Shown: in pieces, positions 40,056-47,625 of the stretch
Layout of the letters: the number at the start of each line of letters is the position of its first letter
Numbering within the stretch: position 1 is the first letter of the stretch
NCBI RefSeq assembly: GCF_017873965.1
Contig: NZ_JAGGKT010000001.1
Span: 62,001-126,000 of the forward strand
DNA: 64,000 bases
Source: Ammoniphilus resinae
GTDB lineage: Bacteria; Bacillota; Bacilli; Aneurinibacillales; RAOX-1
Direction: 5' to 3'
Notes under the pieces: model-generated
What the model was told of the DNA's origin: nothing
The model's database searches: none
Seen by the model: the letters and a program-made list of their open reading frames with translations, nothing else
Translations under genes and position numbers: made by a program

Positions 40056-41393
40056 ATGAAAGTATCTTATACAAAAGAACAAATTGTAGAAATGGTTAAA
40101 GAACAAAATGTACGATTTATCCGCTTGCAATTCACAGATTTATTTGGAACGATTAAGAATGTTGAAATCCCAGTTAGCCAATTGGATAAAGCACTAAGCA
40201 ACAAAATGATGTTTGACGGTTCATCCATTGAGGGGTTCGTTCGTATTGAGGAATCAGACATGTACCTTTTCCCTGATTTAGATACCTTTGTTATCTTCCC
40301 TTGGACAGCAGAAAAAGGGAAAGTTGCCCGTTTGATTTGTGATATCCATTATCCGGATGGAAGTCCGTTTGAAGGGGATCCGCGCAACAACTTGAAGAGA
40401 GTATTAAATGAAATGAAGGAACTTGGGTTTACAGATTTTAATGTGGGGCCTGAACCTGAATTCTTCCTTTTTAAGTTGAATGCGGAAGGTAAGCCTAGCC
40501 TTGAATTAAATGACCAAGGCGGATATTTTGATCTTGCTCCAACCGATCTGGGTGAAAACTGCCGCCGGGATATTGTATTAGAGCTTGAAGAGATGGGCTT
40601 TGATATCGAAGCGTCGCACCATGAGGTGGCACCAGGGCAGCATGAAATTGATTTTAAGTATCAAAATGCTCTGAAAGCATGTGATGATATTCAAACGTTT
40701 AAACTGGTTGTTAAAACGGTTGCCCGCAAACATGGATTGCATGCTACATTCATGGCGAAACCATTGTTTGGAATTAATGGATCTGGCATGCACTGTAACT
40801 TATCCCTGTTTAAAGATGAGGTAAATGCTTTCTTTGATGAAGAAGGTGAACTTCAGCTTAGTGATACAGCTAGACATTTTATCGCTGGAATTATGGCCCA
40901 TGTACCTAATTTTACGGCAGTCACCAATCCAACGGTGAATTCGTACAAACGGTTAGTACCAGGTTATGAGGCACCTTGTTATGTGGCTTGGTCTGCAAGA
41001 AACAGAAGCCCGCTGATTCGAATCCCGGCATCACGCGGACTAAGTACTCGTGTTGAGGTTCGCAGTGTAGATCCGTCAGCCAACCCTTATTTAGCGATGG
41101 CCGTTCAACTTGCTGCAGGCTTAGACGGAGTGAAAAAGAAATTAACCCCACCGGCACCGGTCGACCGTAATATTTATGTAATGACAAGACAAGAACGAAT
41201 AGAAAATGGGATCATTGACTTACCTGCTACACTAGCAGATGCTCTGAAGAACTTACAAGAAGATGAGGTCATCAAAGCGGCTTTAGGTAGTCATATTTTA
41301 GAACATTTTGTGGAAGCAAAAGAAATTGAATGGGATATGTTCCGTACGACCGTACACCCTTGGGAACGAGAACAGTATATGTCGCAATACTAA
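40056..41393 (+). CDS. glnA: Glutamine synthetase, type I-alpha
   Basis: 445 residues, the length of the GSI-alpha enzymes of Bacillota, without the adenylylation insertion. Motifs: [49 protein letters not shown] and the ATP/Glu site [15 protein letters not shown] at 40056 lies after TTGGAGGGAAATCAA. Atypically glnR is not upstream; the gene sits between dapF and lysA, and no GlnR-type palindrome is obvious. Confidence 0.97.
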   Translation: MKVSYTKEQIVEMVKEQNVRFIRLQFTDLFGTIKNVEIPVSQLDKALSNKMMFDGSSIEGFVRIEESDMYLFPDLDTFVIFPWTAEKGKVARLICDIHYPDGSPFEGDPRNNLKRVLNEMKELGFTDFNVGPEPEFFLFKLNAEGKPSLELNDQGGYFDLAPTDLGENCRRDIVLELEEMGFDIEASHHEVAPGQHEIDFKYQNALKACDDIQTFKLVVKTVARKHGLHATFMAKPLFGINGSGMHCNLSLFKDEVNAFFDEEGELQLSDTARHFIAGIMAHVPNFTAVTNPTVNSYKRLVPGYEAPCYVAWSARNRSPLIRIPASRGLSTRVEVRSVDPSANPYLAMAVQLAAGLDGVKKKLTPPAPVDRNIYVMTRQERIENGIIDLPATLADALKNLQEDEVIKAALGSHILEHFVEAKEIEWDMFRTTVHPWEREQYMSQY

Positions 41394-41422
41394 TAGAAAC
41401 GTAGATTTCTGGGAGGACGCTC

Positions 41423-42745
41423 ATGTATTTACACGGAAACAGTAGAATTAACGAAAAAGGCCATCTTGAAATAGGTGGTTGTGATACCGCAGATTTAGCT
41501 AACAAATTTGGTACTCCATTATTTGTTTACGATGAAAATCTAATTAGGGAAAAATCCAGAGCATATAAGAAAGCCTTTGAAAAATCAGGTTTCTCCTATC
41601 AGGTTGCCTATGCAAGTAAGGCTTTTATGTCACTTGCGATGTGCAGATTAGCTGCTGAAGAGGGATTATCTCTAGACGTTGTTTCCGGCGGGGAACTTTA
41701 TACGGCACTAAAAGCGGATTTTCCTGCAGAGAGAATCCATTTTCACGGGAACAACAAAACGATTGAAGAAATGGAAATGGCTTTGGATGCCGGGATTGGC
41801 TGCTTTGTAGTAGACAATTTTCACGAGCTTGAGGTGTTGCACGCTTTAGGGCAAGAGCGCGGTATGAAAGTGAATATCCTATTACGATTGACTCCTGGTG
41901 TTTCAGCACATACGCACGAATACATTTCAACAGGTCAGGAAGATTCGAAATTTGGTTTCAGTATTCATAATGGGCAAGCTCTCGAAGCCATCAAGCAAGC
42001 GTTGAAAATGGAATTTTATAACGTGTTAGGGATTCACTCCCACATTGGATCGCAAATCTTTGAGACTGTTGGTTTTGTCGAAGCTGTTCGGAAGTTATCA
42101 GACTTTTTACTCCACCTTCGCGATGAGACTGGCTATGAGATTAAAGTACTCAATCTAGGCGGAGGTTTTGGAATCCGCTACACAGAAGAAGATACACCGT
42201 TAACGGCTGATCAATACATCCTTCCAGTGACAGATGAAGTGAAGAAGCAGTTCGAGACTGCAGGCTATGCTCTTCCGGAAATCTGGATTGAACCGGGACG
42301 TAGCATTGTTGGGGATGCCGGAACAACTTTGTATAAGATTGGGTCAGTAAAGACCATTCCTGGCATTCGCAAATACGTAGCCGTTGATGGAGGAATGACC
42401 GATAATATTCGTCCTGCCCTTTATCAATCACGCTATGAAGCGATGTTGGCAAATCGTGCAAAGGATGAAGCTGAAGAAGTGGTTTCCATCGCCGGGAAGT
42501 GCTGTGAATCAGGAGATATGCTCATCTGGGATATTAAGTTGCCGACAGTTTCCCCAGGGGATCTATTGGCCGTTTCCTGTACAGGAGCTTACGGTTATGC
42601 CATGGCAAACAACTATAACCGAATCGCTAGACCAGCTGTTGTGTTTGTTAAAGATGGGCAAGCAGAGGTTGTTATCGCCAGGGAAACCATGGATGACCTT
42701 GTAAAACTAGATCGCATACCGACAAATATGTTGGCGTCGAATTAA
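41423..42745 (+). CDS. lysA: Diaminopimelate decarboxylase
   Basis: PLP-dependent fold-III enzyme making lysine from meso-DAP. 440 residues with the PLP lysine in VAYASKAFMS, VVSGGELYTAL, HIGSQI, LNLGGGFGIRY, EPGRSIVGDAGTTLY and KCCESGD (the Cys contributed across the dimer). GGGAGG lies eight bases before the ATG. It closes the dapL-dapF-glnA-lysA run and is followed by a very strong hairpin. Confidence 0.96.
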   Translation: MYLHGNSRINEKGHLEIGGCDTADLANKFGTPLFVYDENLIREKSRAYKKAFEKSGFSYQVAYASKAFMSLAMCRLAAEEGLSLDVVSGGELYTALKADFPAERIHFHGNNKTIEEMEMALDAGIGCFVVDNFHELEVLHALGQERGMKVNILLRLTPGVSAHTHEYISTGQEDSKFGFSIHNGQALEAIKQALKMEFYNVLGIHSHIGSQIFETVGFVEAVRKLSDFLLHLRDETGYEIKVLNLGGGFGIRYTEEDTPLTADQYILPVTDEVKKQFETAGYALPEIWIEPGRSIVGDAGTTLYKIGSVKTIPGIRKYVAVDGGMTDNIRPALYQSRYEAMLANRAKDEAEEVVSIAGKCCESGDMLIWDIKLPTVSPGDLLAVSCTGAYGYAMANNYNRIARPAVVFVKDGQAEVVIARETMDDLVKLDRIPTNMLASN

Positions 42746-42748
42746 AAT

Positions 42749-42796
42749 GGGGCTGTTGCAAAACGAACGAACTAGTTCGTAAGCAACAGCCCTTTT
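42749..42796 (+). terminator. Strong intrinsic terminator after lysA
   Basis: GGGGCTGTTGC / GCAACAGCCC outer stem with an inner ACGAAC / GTTCGT stem, then TTTT. The outer sequence also resembles the ends of some insertion sequences. Confidence 0.82.
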
Positions 42797-42860
42797 CTAG
42801 GCACACCCCCACCCAAAGTCCCATATGCTATCTATAATAAAATGGATAGGGAGTTAGTGA

Positions 42861-44576
42861 ATGATGCGGAGAGCGATTTACCTTTTTCCAGCTTCTGTGC
42901 GAACGACATCGGGTGTTAAGTGGGGGTATATCAATAATCAAGGGCGATTTTTTATCCCTCCACAGTTTGATGGAGCCGAGAACTTTCAGCCGAACGGCCT
43001 TGCCGTAGTGCAAGTAAACAATCGAAGCGGTCTCATGAATGTGTTTGGTCAATGGGTTGTGCGGCCGAAGTATGAGATGATTAGTTCTTTTTCTGAAGGG
43101 CGGGCCCAAGTTATTGACCAGGGAAAGTTCAAGGTTATAGATGAGCGGGGAAATGAGATTACAACGAAGTCCTATGAGTATATTGGTTCTTATACGGAGG
43201 GCAGGGCACAAGCTGCAGATACGCGGGAAGGAAAATATCTTTATGGATATTTAGATCTCCAAGGAAGGGAGATTATTCCTGTACAGTATGAATCGGCGAC
43301 AGACTTCACTAGTGGAAGAGCAACCGTTCAAAAACCGGACGAAGAATATGTGCTGATCGATTCAATGGGTAAGATTCTTCAAACCTATAAATATCCTTTT
43401 GTCGGTAGTTTGGGTGACGGACTGTTACCTTTTAAACAAACAAGTGATGGAAAGTACGGGTATATTGATCAAACAGGCACCGTAGTGATCTCCCCACAAT
43501 ATACGTGGGCACAGCCTTTTCAACATGGCAGGGCGATTGTGAACATATCTAATGATTACAAAAACAAATACGGTCTAATCGATAAAAATGGGAATTATCT
43601 CATCGAGCCGAAGTACAATGACATTCTTTTTGTTTCATCAGACCGTGTAGCTGTGGGGAAGCCAAAGGATGAAGAAAGGCCCTATATGGGGTCCAACTAT
43701 TCGCTGGCAGATACAGCTGGACACTTTCTTACTGGATTTGTCTTCCGAGAGATTTCCGAGTACGTCCATGAGTATGCATCGGCAAATACCGATCAAAATA
43801 CATTTTTTATCAATCGAACAGGACAGGTGGCACGGAAATTACCTATCCTTCCTGGGAGTGGGACGCTAGCATTTGTTGGTGATTTAATTCGGGCAGATGT
43901 GGATCAACGAGTATCTTACTATAACTATGCAGGTCAATTGGTGTGGAGACAAAATAGCGTGGTTCAGATCCATCAGGGTCTGCTTGTTAGAGAAGGGAAG
44001 TATAAGCCGAACAAAGATTATCTTGTCTATTATCCACAAATAGAAGGAATGCAAAGCAGGTCGGCGCAGGCTAAAGTGAATCAAAGATTAAAAGAACTCT
44101 CCCAGGTCGTGCCAATCACTCCGAATACACAACTTGATTATAGTTATACGGGAGATTTCTCGATTTTCTTTTCTAAGAAAAATCTGCTTGAGTTCGAGTT
44201 GGATGGGTACCATTTTCCGTTTGGTGCAGCACATGGGATGCCCTCAAGAGTTTTTGCTCCTGTCGATTTAGTTACAGGAGAAGTTTATCAATTACGGGAT
44301 TTATTTATTCCCGGAAGCGATTACGTTAAAGTGATTAGTGATATCATTGCCAACCAAATCAAGAACGATCCACAATATTCCTATGTATTTCCTAATACCT
44401 ACAAGGGAATTAAGGTCGATCAGCCCTTCTATGTGAAGGATGAAGCCCTCTACATCTATTTTCTTCCCTACGAAATTGCTCCCTTCGCAGCAGGATTTCC
44501 AACCTTCAAGATACCCTTCAAGGAAATAGGGAGTATGATAGATATGAACGGTGCATTTTGGCGGTCTTTTCATTGA
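42861..44576 (+). CDS. WG-repeat protein with C-terminal DUF3298
   Basis: 571 residues. About seven WG-type repeats fill residues 20-290, each with a Gly-Tyr/Leu-hydrophobic-Asp core such as WGYINNQGRFFIPPQF, YGYLDLQGREIIPVQY and YGYIDQTGTVVISPQY. The C-terminal 200 residues match DUF3298 (RsiV-like; VFAPVDLVTGEVYQLRDLF and VKDEALYIYFLPYEIAPFAAG). No convincing signal peptide precedes the repeats, although DUF3298 is usually extracytoplasmic. Role unknown. Confidence 0.8.
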   Translation: MMRRAIYLFPASVRTTSGVKWGYINNQGRFFIPPQFDGAENFQPNGLAVVQVNNRSGLMNVFGQWVVRPKYEMISSFSEGRAQVIDQGKFKVIDERGNEITTKSYEYIGSYTEGRAQAADTREGKYLYGYLDLQGREIIPVQYESATDFTSGRATVQKPDEEYVLIDSMGKILQTYKYPFVGSLGDGLLPFKQTSDGKYGYIDQTGTVVISPQYTWAQPFQHGRAIVNISNDYKNKYGLIDKNGNYLIEPKYNDILFVSSDRVAVGKPKDEERPYMGSNYSLADTAGHFLTGFVFREISEYVHEYASANTDQNTFFINRTGQVARKLPILPGSGTLAFVGDLIRADVDQRVSYYNYAGQLVWRQNSVVQIHQGLLVREGKYKPNKDYLVYYPQIEGMQSRSAQAKVNQRLKELSQVVPITPNTQLDYSYTGDFSIFFSKKNLLEFELDGYHFPFGAAHGMPSRVFAPVDLVTGEVYQLRDLFIPGSDYVKVISDIIANQIKNDPQYSYVFPNTYKGIKVDQPFYVKDEALYIYFLPYEIAPFAAGFPTFKIPFKEIGSMIDMNGAFWRSFH

Positions 44577-44664
44577 AGGGTTTTAGCGAACCGAGGATCC
44601 GTTATTTTTCGGGAATTAACGGATCTACGGTCCACCAAGGTAGGCAACCGTATACTGCCATCAA

Positions 44665-45051
44665 CTACCGATCCCCAGCTGCCAAGGATTTCTCGAGTTG
44701 GTTAATCAACTGCTTAAAAATTTCGTCAAAAATTTTGATCTCCTCAACAGATATATTATCAATATGGATCCCCGCGCTTACTGTAACGACACAATCTAGT
44801 ACCGAAGCGAGATGCCTTGCAGCATAGCGTGCCAGCTCGTCCTCTTTATGATCCATTAGGCAAATCACGCTTGTCGTGGCACATCGCTTTTTTCCGTTGG
44901 TGATCACAATTCCCGGCTCAGCGATCGCCACCGCGCCAATGTGATAGCTTTCACCGCCACCGATGGTGATATTGATGTCTTTTCCACAGAACACGGCGGT
45001 CGCTTCCACGATGTATTTACCGCTTCCTACACTTGCTGTCATGCTTTTCAT
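44665..45051 (-). CDS. lpdD: LpdD-like prenylated-flavin chaperone / decarboxylase subunit D
   Basis: 128 residues with the family run GGGESYHIGAVAIAEPG, TTSVICLMDHKEDELARY and VVTVSAGIHIDNIS, as found in small LpdD/gallate-decarboxylase-D proteins that accompany UbiX and UbiD and are proposed to help load prenyl-FMN. The start overlaps the end of the ancestral ubiX frame by four bases (ATGA). Since that ubiX copy is broken, lpdD may serve the UbiD protein at 57241. The assignment rests on remembered family motifs. Confidence 0.75.
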   Translation of the reverse strand: MKSMTASVGSGKYIVEATAVFCGKDINITIGGGESYHIGAVAIAEPGIVITNGKKRCATTSVICLMDHKEDELARYAARHLASVLDCVVTVSAGIHIDNISVEEIKIFDEIFKQLINQLEKSLAAGDR

Positions 45052-45562
45052 TCAAGATCAGCGCCTTTCCATGCCATGAATTTTTTGTGATCTAAGCCAA
45101 ATTGCATCAGGATTTTCCCGATAATATGGTTGATTTGATCTTCCAACGTCTGCGGTGTATTGTAGAAGGTCAATACGGGGGGACAATCGTACAACCGAGA
45201 TCGGAAACTTCCTTTAGATTTTTAATGTGAACTTTACCAAAGGGAATTTCGCGGGGGACCAATACCACCCGGCGATTTTCTTTGAGACAGACGTCCACTG
45301 CCCGAAGCAATAGGTTGTCAGCATATCCTGTTGCAATTCCGGACAAGGTTTTCATGCTGCATGGAATGACGATCATTCCATCTGTCTTAAATGAACCGCT
45401 AGCAATTGTTGCAGCCATATTCTTATTATTGTGCACAAAATCCGCCAATGCTTCAACTTCTGATAGTTTTAAATTGGTTTCCAGTTCGAAGGTGCGCTCA
45501 GCCCCTTGGGATATGACCAAATTTGTTTCACATTCAGGATAGTTCTTTAGAGCTTTTAACAA
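45048..45562 (-). pseudogene. ubiX: Broken ubiX (flavin prenyltransferase)
   Basis: A UbiX-like sequence with two lesions. First, the N-terminal GITGATG flavin-binding segment is absent: the recognisable region begins at LLKALKNYPEC with an in-frame stop shortly upstream. Second, after PP the frame shifts at a run of six G (45177-45182 on the plus strand). Adding one base restores VLTFYNTPQTLEDQINHIIG through to a TGA at 45048-45050 that overlaps the lpdD ATG. In between, ASGSFKTDGMIVIPCSMKTL and NLLLRAVDVCLKE are intact UbiX motifs. The frameshift could be a homopolymer sequencing error; the N-terminal loss is harder to explain that way. Confidence 0.8.
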
Positions 45563-45629
45563 ATAGTATCCAATTCAAACGTATTTTAACATATTAACAG
45601 TGGTAATATTCAGATAATATTTGGTGGCT

Positions 45630-45672
45630 TGTGATGTTAGTCACGGCAATAGAGAAGATCTAGTTATACTAT
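45630..45672 (+). promoter_or_regulatory. FNR-type box and -10 upstream of the 5TMR-LYT gene
   Basis: TGTGATGTTAGTCACG (45630-45645) matches TGTGA-N6-TCACa in nine of ten positions. TACTAT at 45667-45672 would place the box centre about 41.5 bases upstream of a transcription start. An alternative -10, TATACT, is two bases closer. It lies between the broken ubiX and the divergent sensor gene. Confidence 0.5.
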
Positions 45673-45720
45673 TTGCGTAGAAATATCATTCTTTCTCGAT
45701 ATTTGAAAGCAGGTGTTATT

Positions 45721-46302
45721 TTGGAGCATGTAAAGGAGCTTTTAATTAATGTTTTATTCCTAATATTTCCCCTCTTTATTTATAAAGTATTTTGGGTGGA
45801 TCAGGGAAAACTAGAGTCACAATGGAATAAAATGGTAGTTACGTTCATCGCCATGATCGCAGCATTTCTCTGTATGAGTTATCCGGTTGAGTTTTTTCCA
45901 GGATTCTTTTTTGATTTAAGGCAGATATCTTTGATTTTGGCTGCACTATATGGAGGGCACTGGGTCAGCGCTTGGCTGTATATTGGTGTTTTCACTTACC
46001 GTTTCCTGCTAGGTGGGGACGGGGTCTATATTAGCTTTATCACCGTTACTTTAATCTTCTTGATCCTTCCGTTTCTATCTCCTTGGTACACGAAGCTTAC
46101 TATTGCACAAAAGCTGTTTACGGCAGTAAGCTTTTCGGTTATTTTCTCTTCCCTGACTGCAAGTCTCTCCGAAATGTTTACCGCCACATACATAAATGAA
46201 ATGATCTTCCAATTTGTTTTTGTGCAGGCTCTAGGGATCTTGTTGATTACCTATTTTATTGAATTCATGCGGAAGCGAGTAAAGGTGAGAGAAAAAAATT
46301 AA
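45721..46302 (+). CDS. Stand-alone 5TM LytS/YhcK-type sensor domain
   Basis: 193 residues, five to six hydrophobic segments. It matches the 5TM-5TMR_LYT region of LytS-like histidine kinases and YhcK-like cyclases (LINVLFLIFPLFIYKVFW, YPVEFFPGFFFDLRQI, LAALYGGHWVSAWLY). It stops right after the last helix with no kinase, GGDEF or other output domain, and no such domain is found in the following sequence. TTG at 45721 is chosen because AAAGCAGGTG is upstream and the protein then begins at the family start. An FNR-type box precedes it. Confidence 0.72.
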   Translation: MEHVKELLINVLFLIFPLFIYKVFWVDQGKLESQWNKMVVTFIAMIAAFLCMSYPVEFFPGFFFDLRQISLILAALYGGHWVSAWLYIGVFTYRFLLGGDGVYISFITVTLIFLILPFLSPWYTKLTIAQKLFTAVSFSVIFSSLTASLSEMFTATYINEMIFQFVFVQALGILLITYFIEFMRKRVKVREKN

Positions 46303-46421
46303 GGCTATCCCAAAAATGGAACAGGTTCTGCCTAAAGGAGTAAATTTTATATATGGAATACGAGCCATTCTATTGTTTATTTAGATAAAACAAACAATTT
46401 ATAAAACAAACTTTGCAAAAA

Positions 46422-46429
46422 ATGTCGAA
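46422..46429 (+). promoter_or_regulatory. Possible Spo0A box
   Basis: ATGTCGAA, an 0A-box core, 88 bases before the small CxxC gene at 46517. Low confidence alone. Confidence 0.25.
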
Positions 46430-46516
46430 TGAAATTTGTAGAAATATCTAATATATTAGCATAGAATAACATTTGTGTTTTTAAATAGTCAAAAAAAGCG
46501 GAGCTGAGAAACCAAA

Positions 46517-46684
46517 ATGTACCACTGTCTGGCCTGTAATGAGATACATCATCATGATGAGTCAGCAGAGAAAATTTTTAATTCAGGATACACACTTGTA
46601 CATGATACTAAAGTGCCTTTGGGAGTATGTAAAAAGTTGAATGATCTTAAAAGAGTTGCTTTTGCACCTCATTTTCTGAAATAG
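46517..46684 (+). CDS. Small CxxC/His-rich putative zinc protein
   Basis: 55 residues beginning MYHCLACNEIHHHDESAEK. CLAC and the following HHH triplet could form a metal site; another Cys lies in GVCKK. GGAGCTGAG lies 12 bases upstream, a little long. No family recognised. It sits in the 400-base gap between the sensor gene and the L,D-transpeptidase. Confidence 0.45.
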   Translation: MYHCLACNEIHHHDESAEKIFNSGYTLVHDTKVPLGVCKKLNDLKRVAFAPHFLK

Positions 46685-46705
46685 AACGTGATCATTTTAT
46701 TATTG

Positions 46706-47347
46706 TTATTCCATTATCCCCATATGTAATAGATCAGAATAAAAAATTTGCCCAGTAATTGGAAGACGATGATCCTTCTGATAGAGGGAAACCGCAATTT
46801 CAGTTAAACGATCAAATTTCCCATGACAAATTCCTTTATAATACCCGGCAGCTTGTAAACGATTCTGAACGATTTGAACCAGGCTGCCTTTTGAACCTAA
46901 GACTAAAATACGGTAAGTCAAATCCTTATGGCCTGTTAACGGGCCATCAATCGTAACCTTTGTTCCTACATTAACAAGACCATAAAGTTCTTCAATGTGT
47001 TTATTCTTCATTCGTATACAACCATGGCTAACATAATTTCCAACTAAACCGGGTTTATTCGTTCCATGAATTCCATAGGTTCCCCAAGGAACATTAATTT
47101 CTATCCACCTAGTACCAAAGCCCTTTCCCCAATTTTTGGATTTTTCGATAACTGTGAACTGTCCAATGGGAGTAGGGGTATCCTTTGCCCCTGGGCCAAC
47201 CGGATAAGTCTTTATAACCGTTCCATCATCAACGAGTTGTAGGGTTCGATGCCAAAGATTAATCATAATTTCTTTTTCTGCATAACTGTATTTCGGTGAA
47301 ATTCCAAGGAAAATGGCACAAACACAACAAATGAATAGACCCTTCAT
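46706..47347 (-). CDS. L,D-transpeptidase (YkuD) with peptidoglycan-binding domain
   Basis: 213 residues: signal peptide (to about YSYA), YkuD domain with the catalytic YGIHGTNKPG and SHGCIRM (nucleophile Cys), then a C-terminal PG_binding_1 repeat (GSLVQIVQNRLQAAGYYKG). It forms 3-3 cross-links or attaches to the wall. ATG at 47347 follows AGGTGAG by four bases; a GTG five codons earlier is possible. Confidence 0.88.
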   Translation of the reverse strand: MKGLFICCVCAIFLGISPKYSYAEKEIMINLWHRTLQLVDDGTVIKTYPVGPGAKDTPTPIGQFTVIEKSKNWGKGFGTRWIEINVPWGTYGIHGTNKPGLVGNYVSHGCIRMKNKHIEELYGLVNVGTKVTIDGPLTGHKDLTYRILVLGSKGSLVQIVQNRLQAAGYYKGICHGKFDRLTEIAVSLYQKDHRLPITGQIFYSDLLHMGIME

Positions 47348-47625
47348 GTTCTCACCTGTCACCTCTTATCTGATCAGAAGATTGAATATAACGTAAACAT
47401 GCCCAAGCACTTACAAGATTTTATTCCTACCATGATTATTTTGTACAGAATGATTCGGTCTAATCTAAGACTTATTTAATTTGAAGGTCCGTTCCTATAA
47501 GCTCATTCATAAATATAAATTTTCTCCTTACTACGGTTATAATACCGCCACCAACAATTCTTAATTCCTTCACTTTACTCTCGCGGATCTATAGGCTAAT
47601 AATTAGAAAAAAGGGGGTGGAATGA

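Noticed and set aside
42749-42796. Insertion-sequence remnant at GGGGCTGTTGC
   Set aside because: The sequence folds into a complete hairpin with a T tail directly after lysA, and there is no transposase or target duplication. Terminator is the simpler reading.
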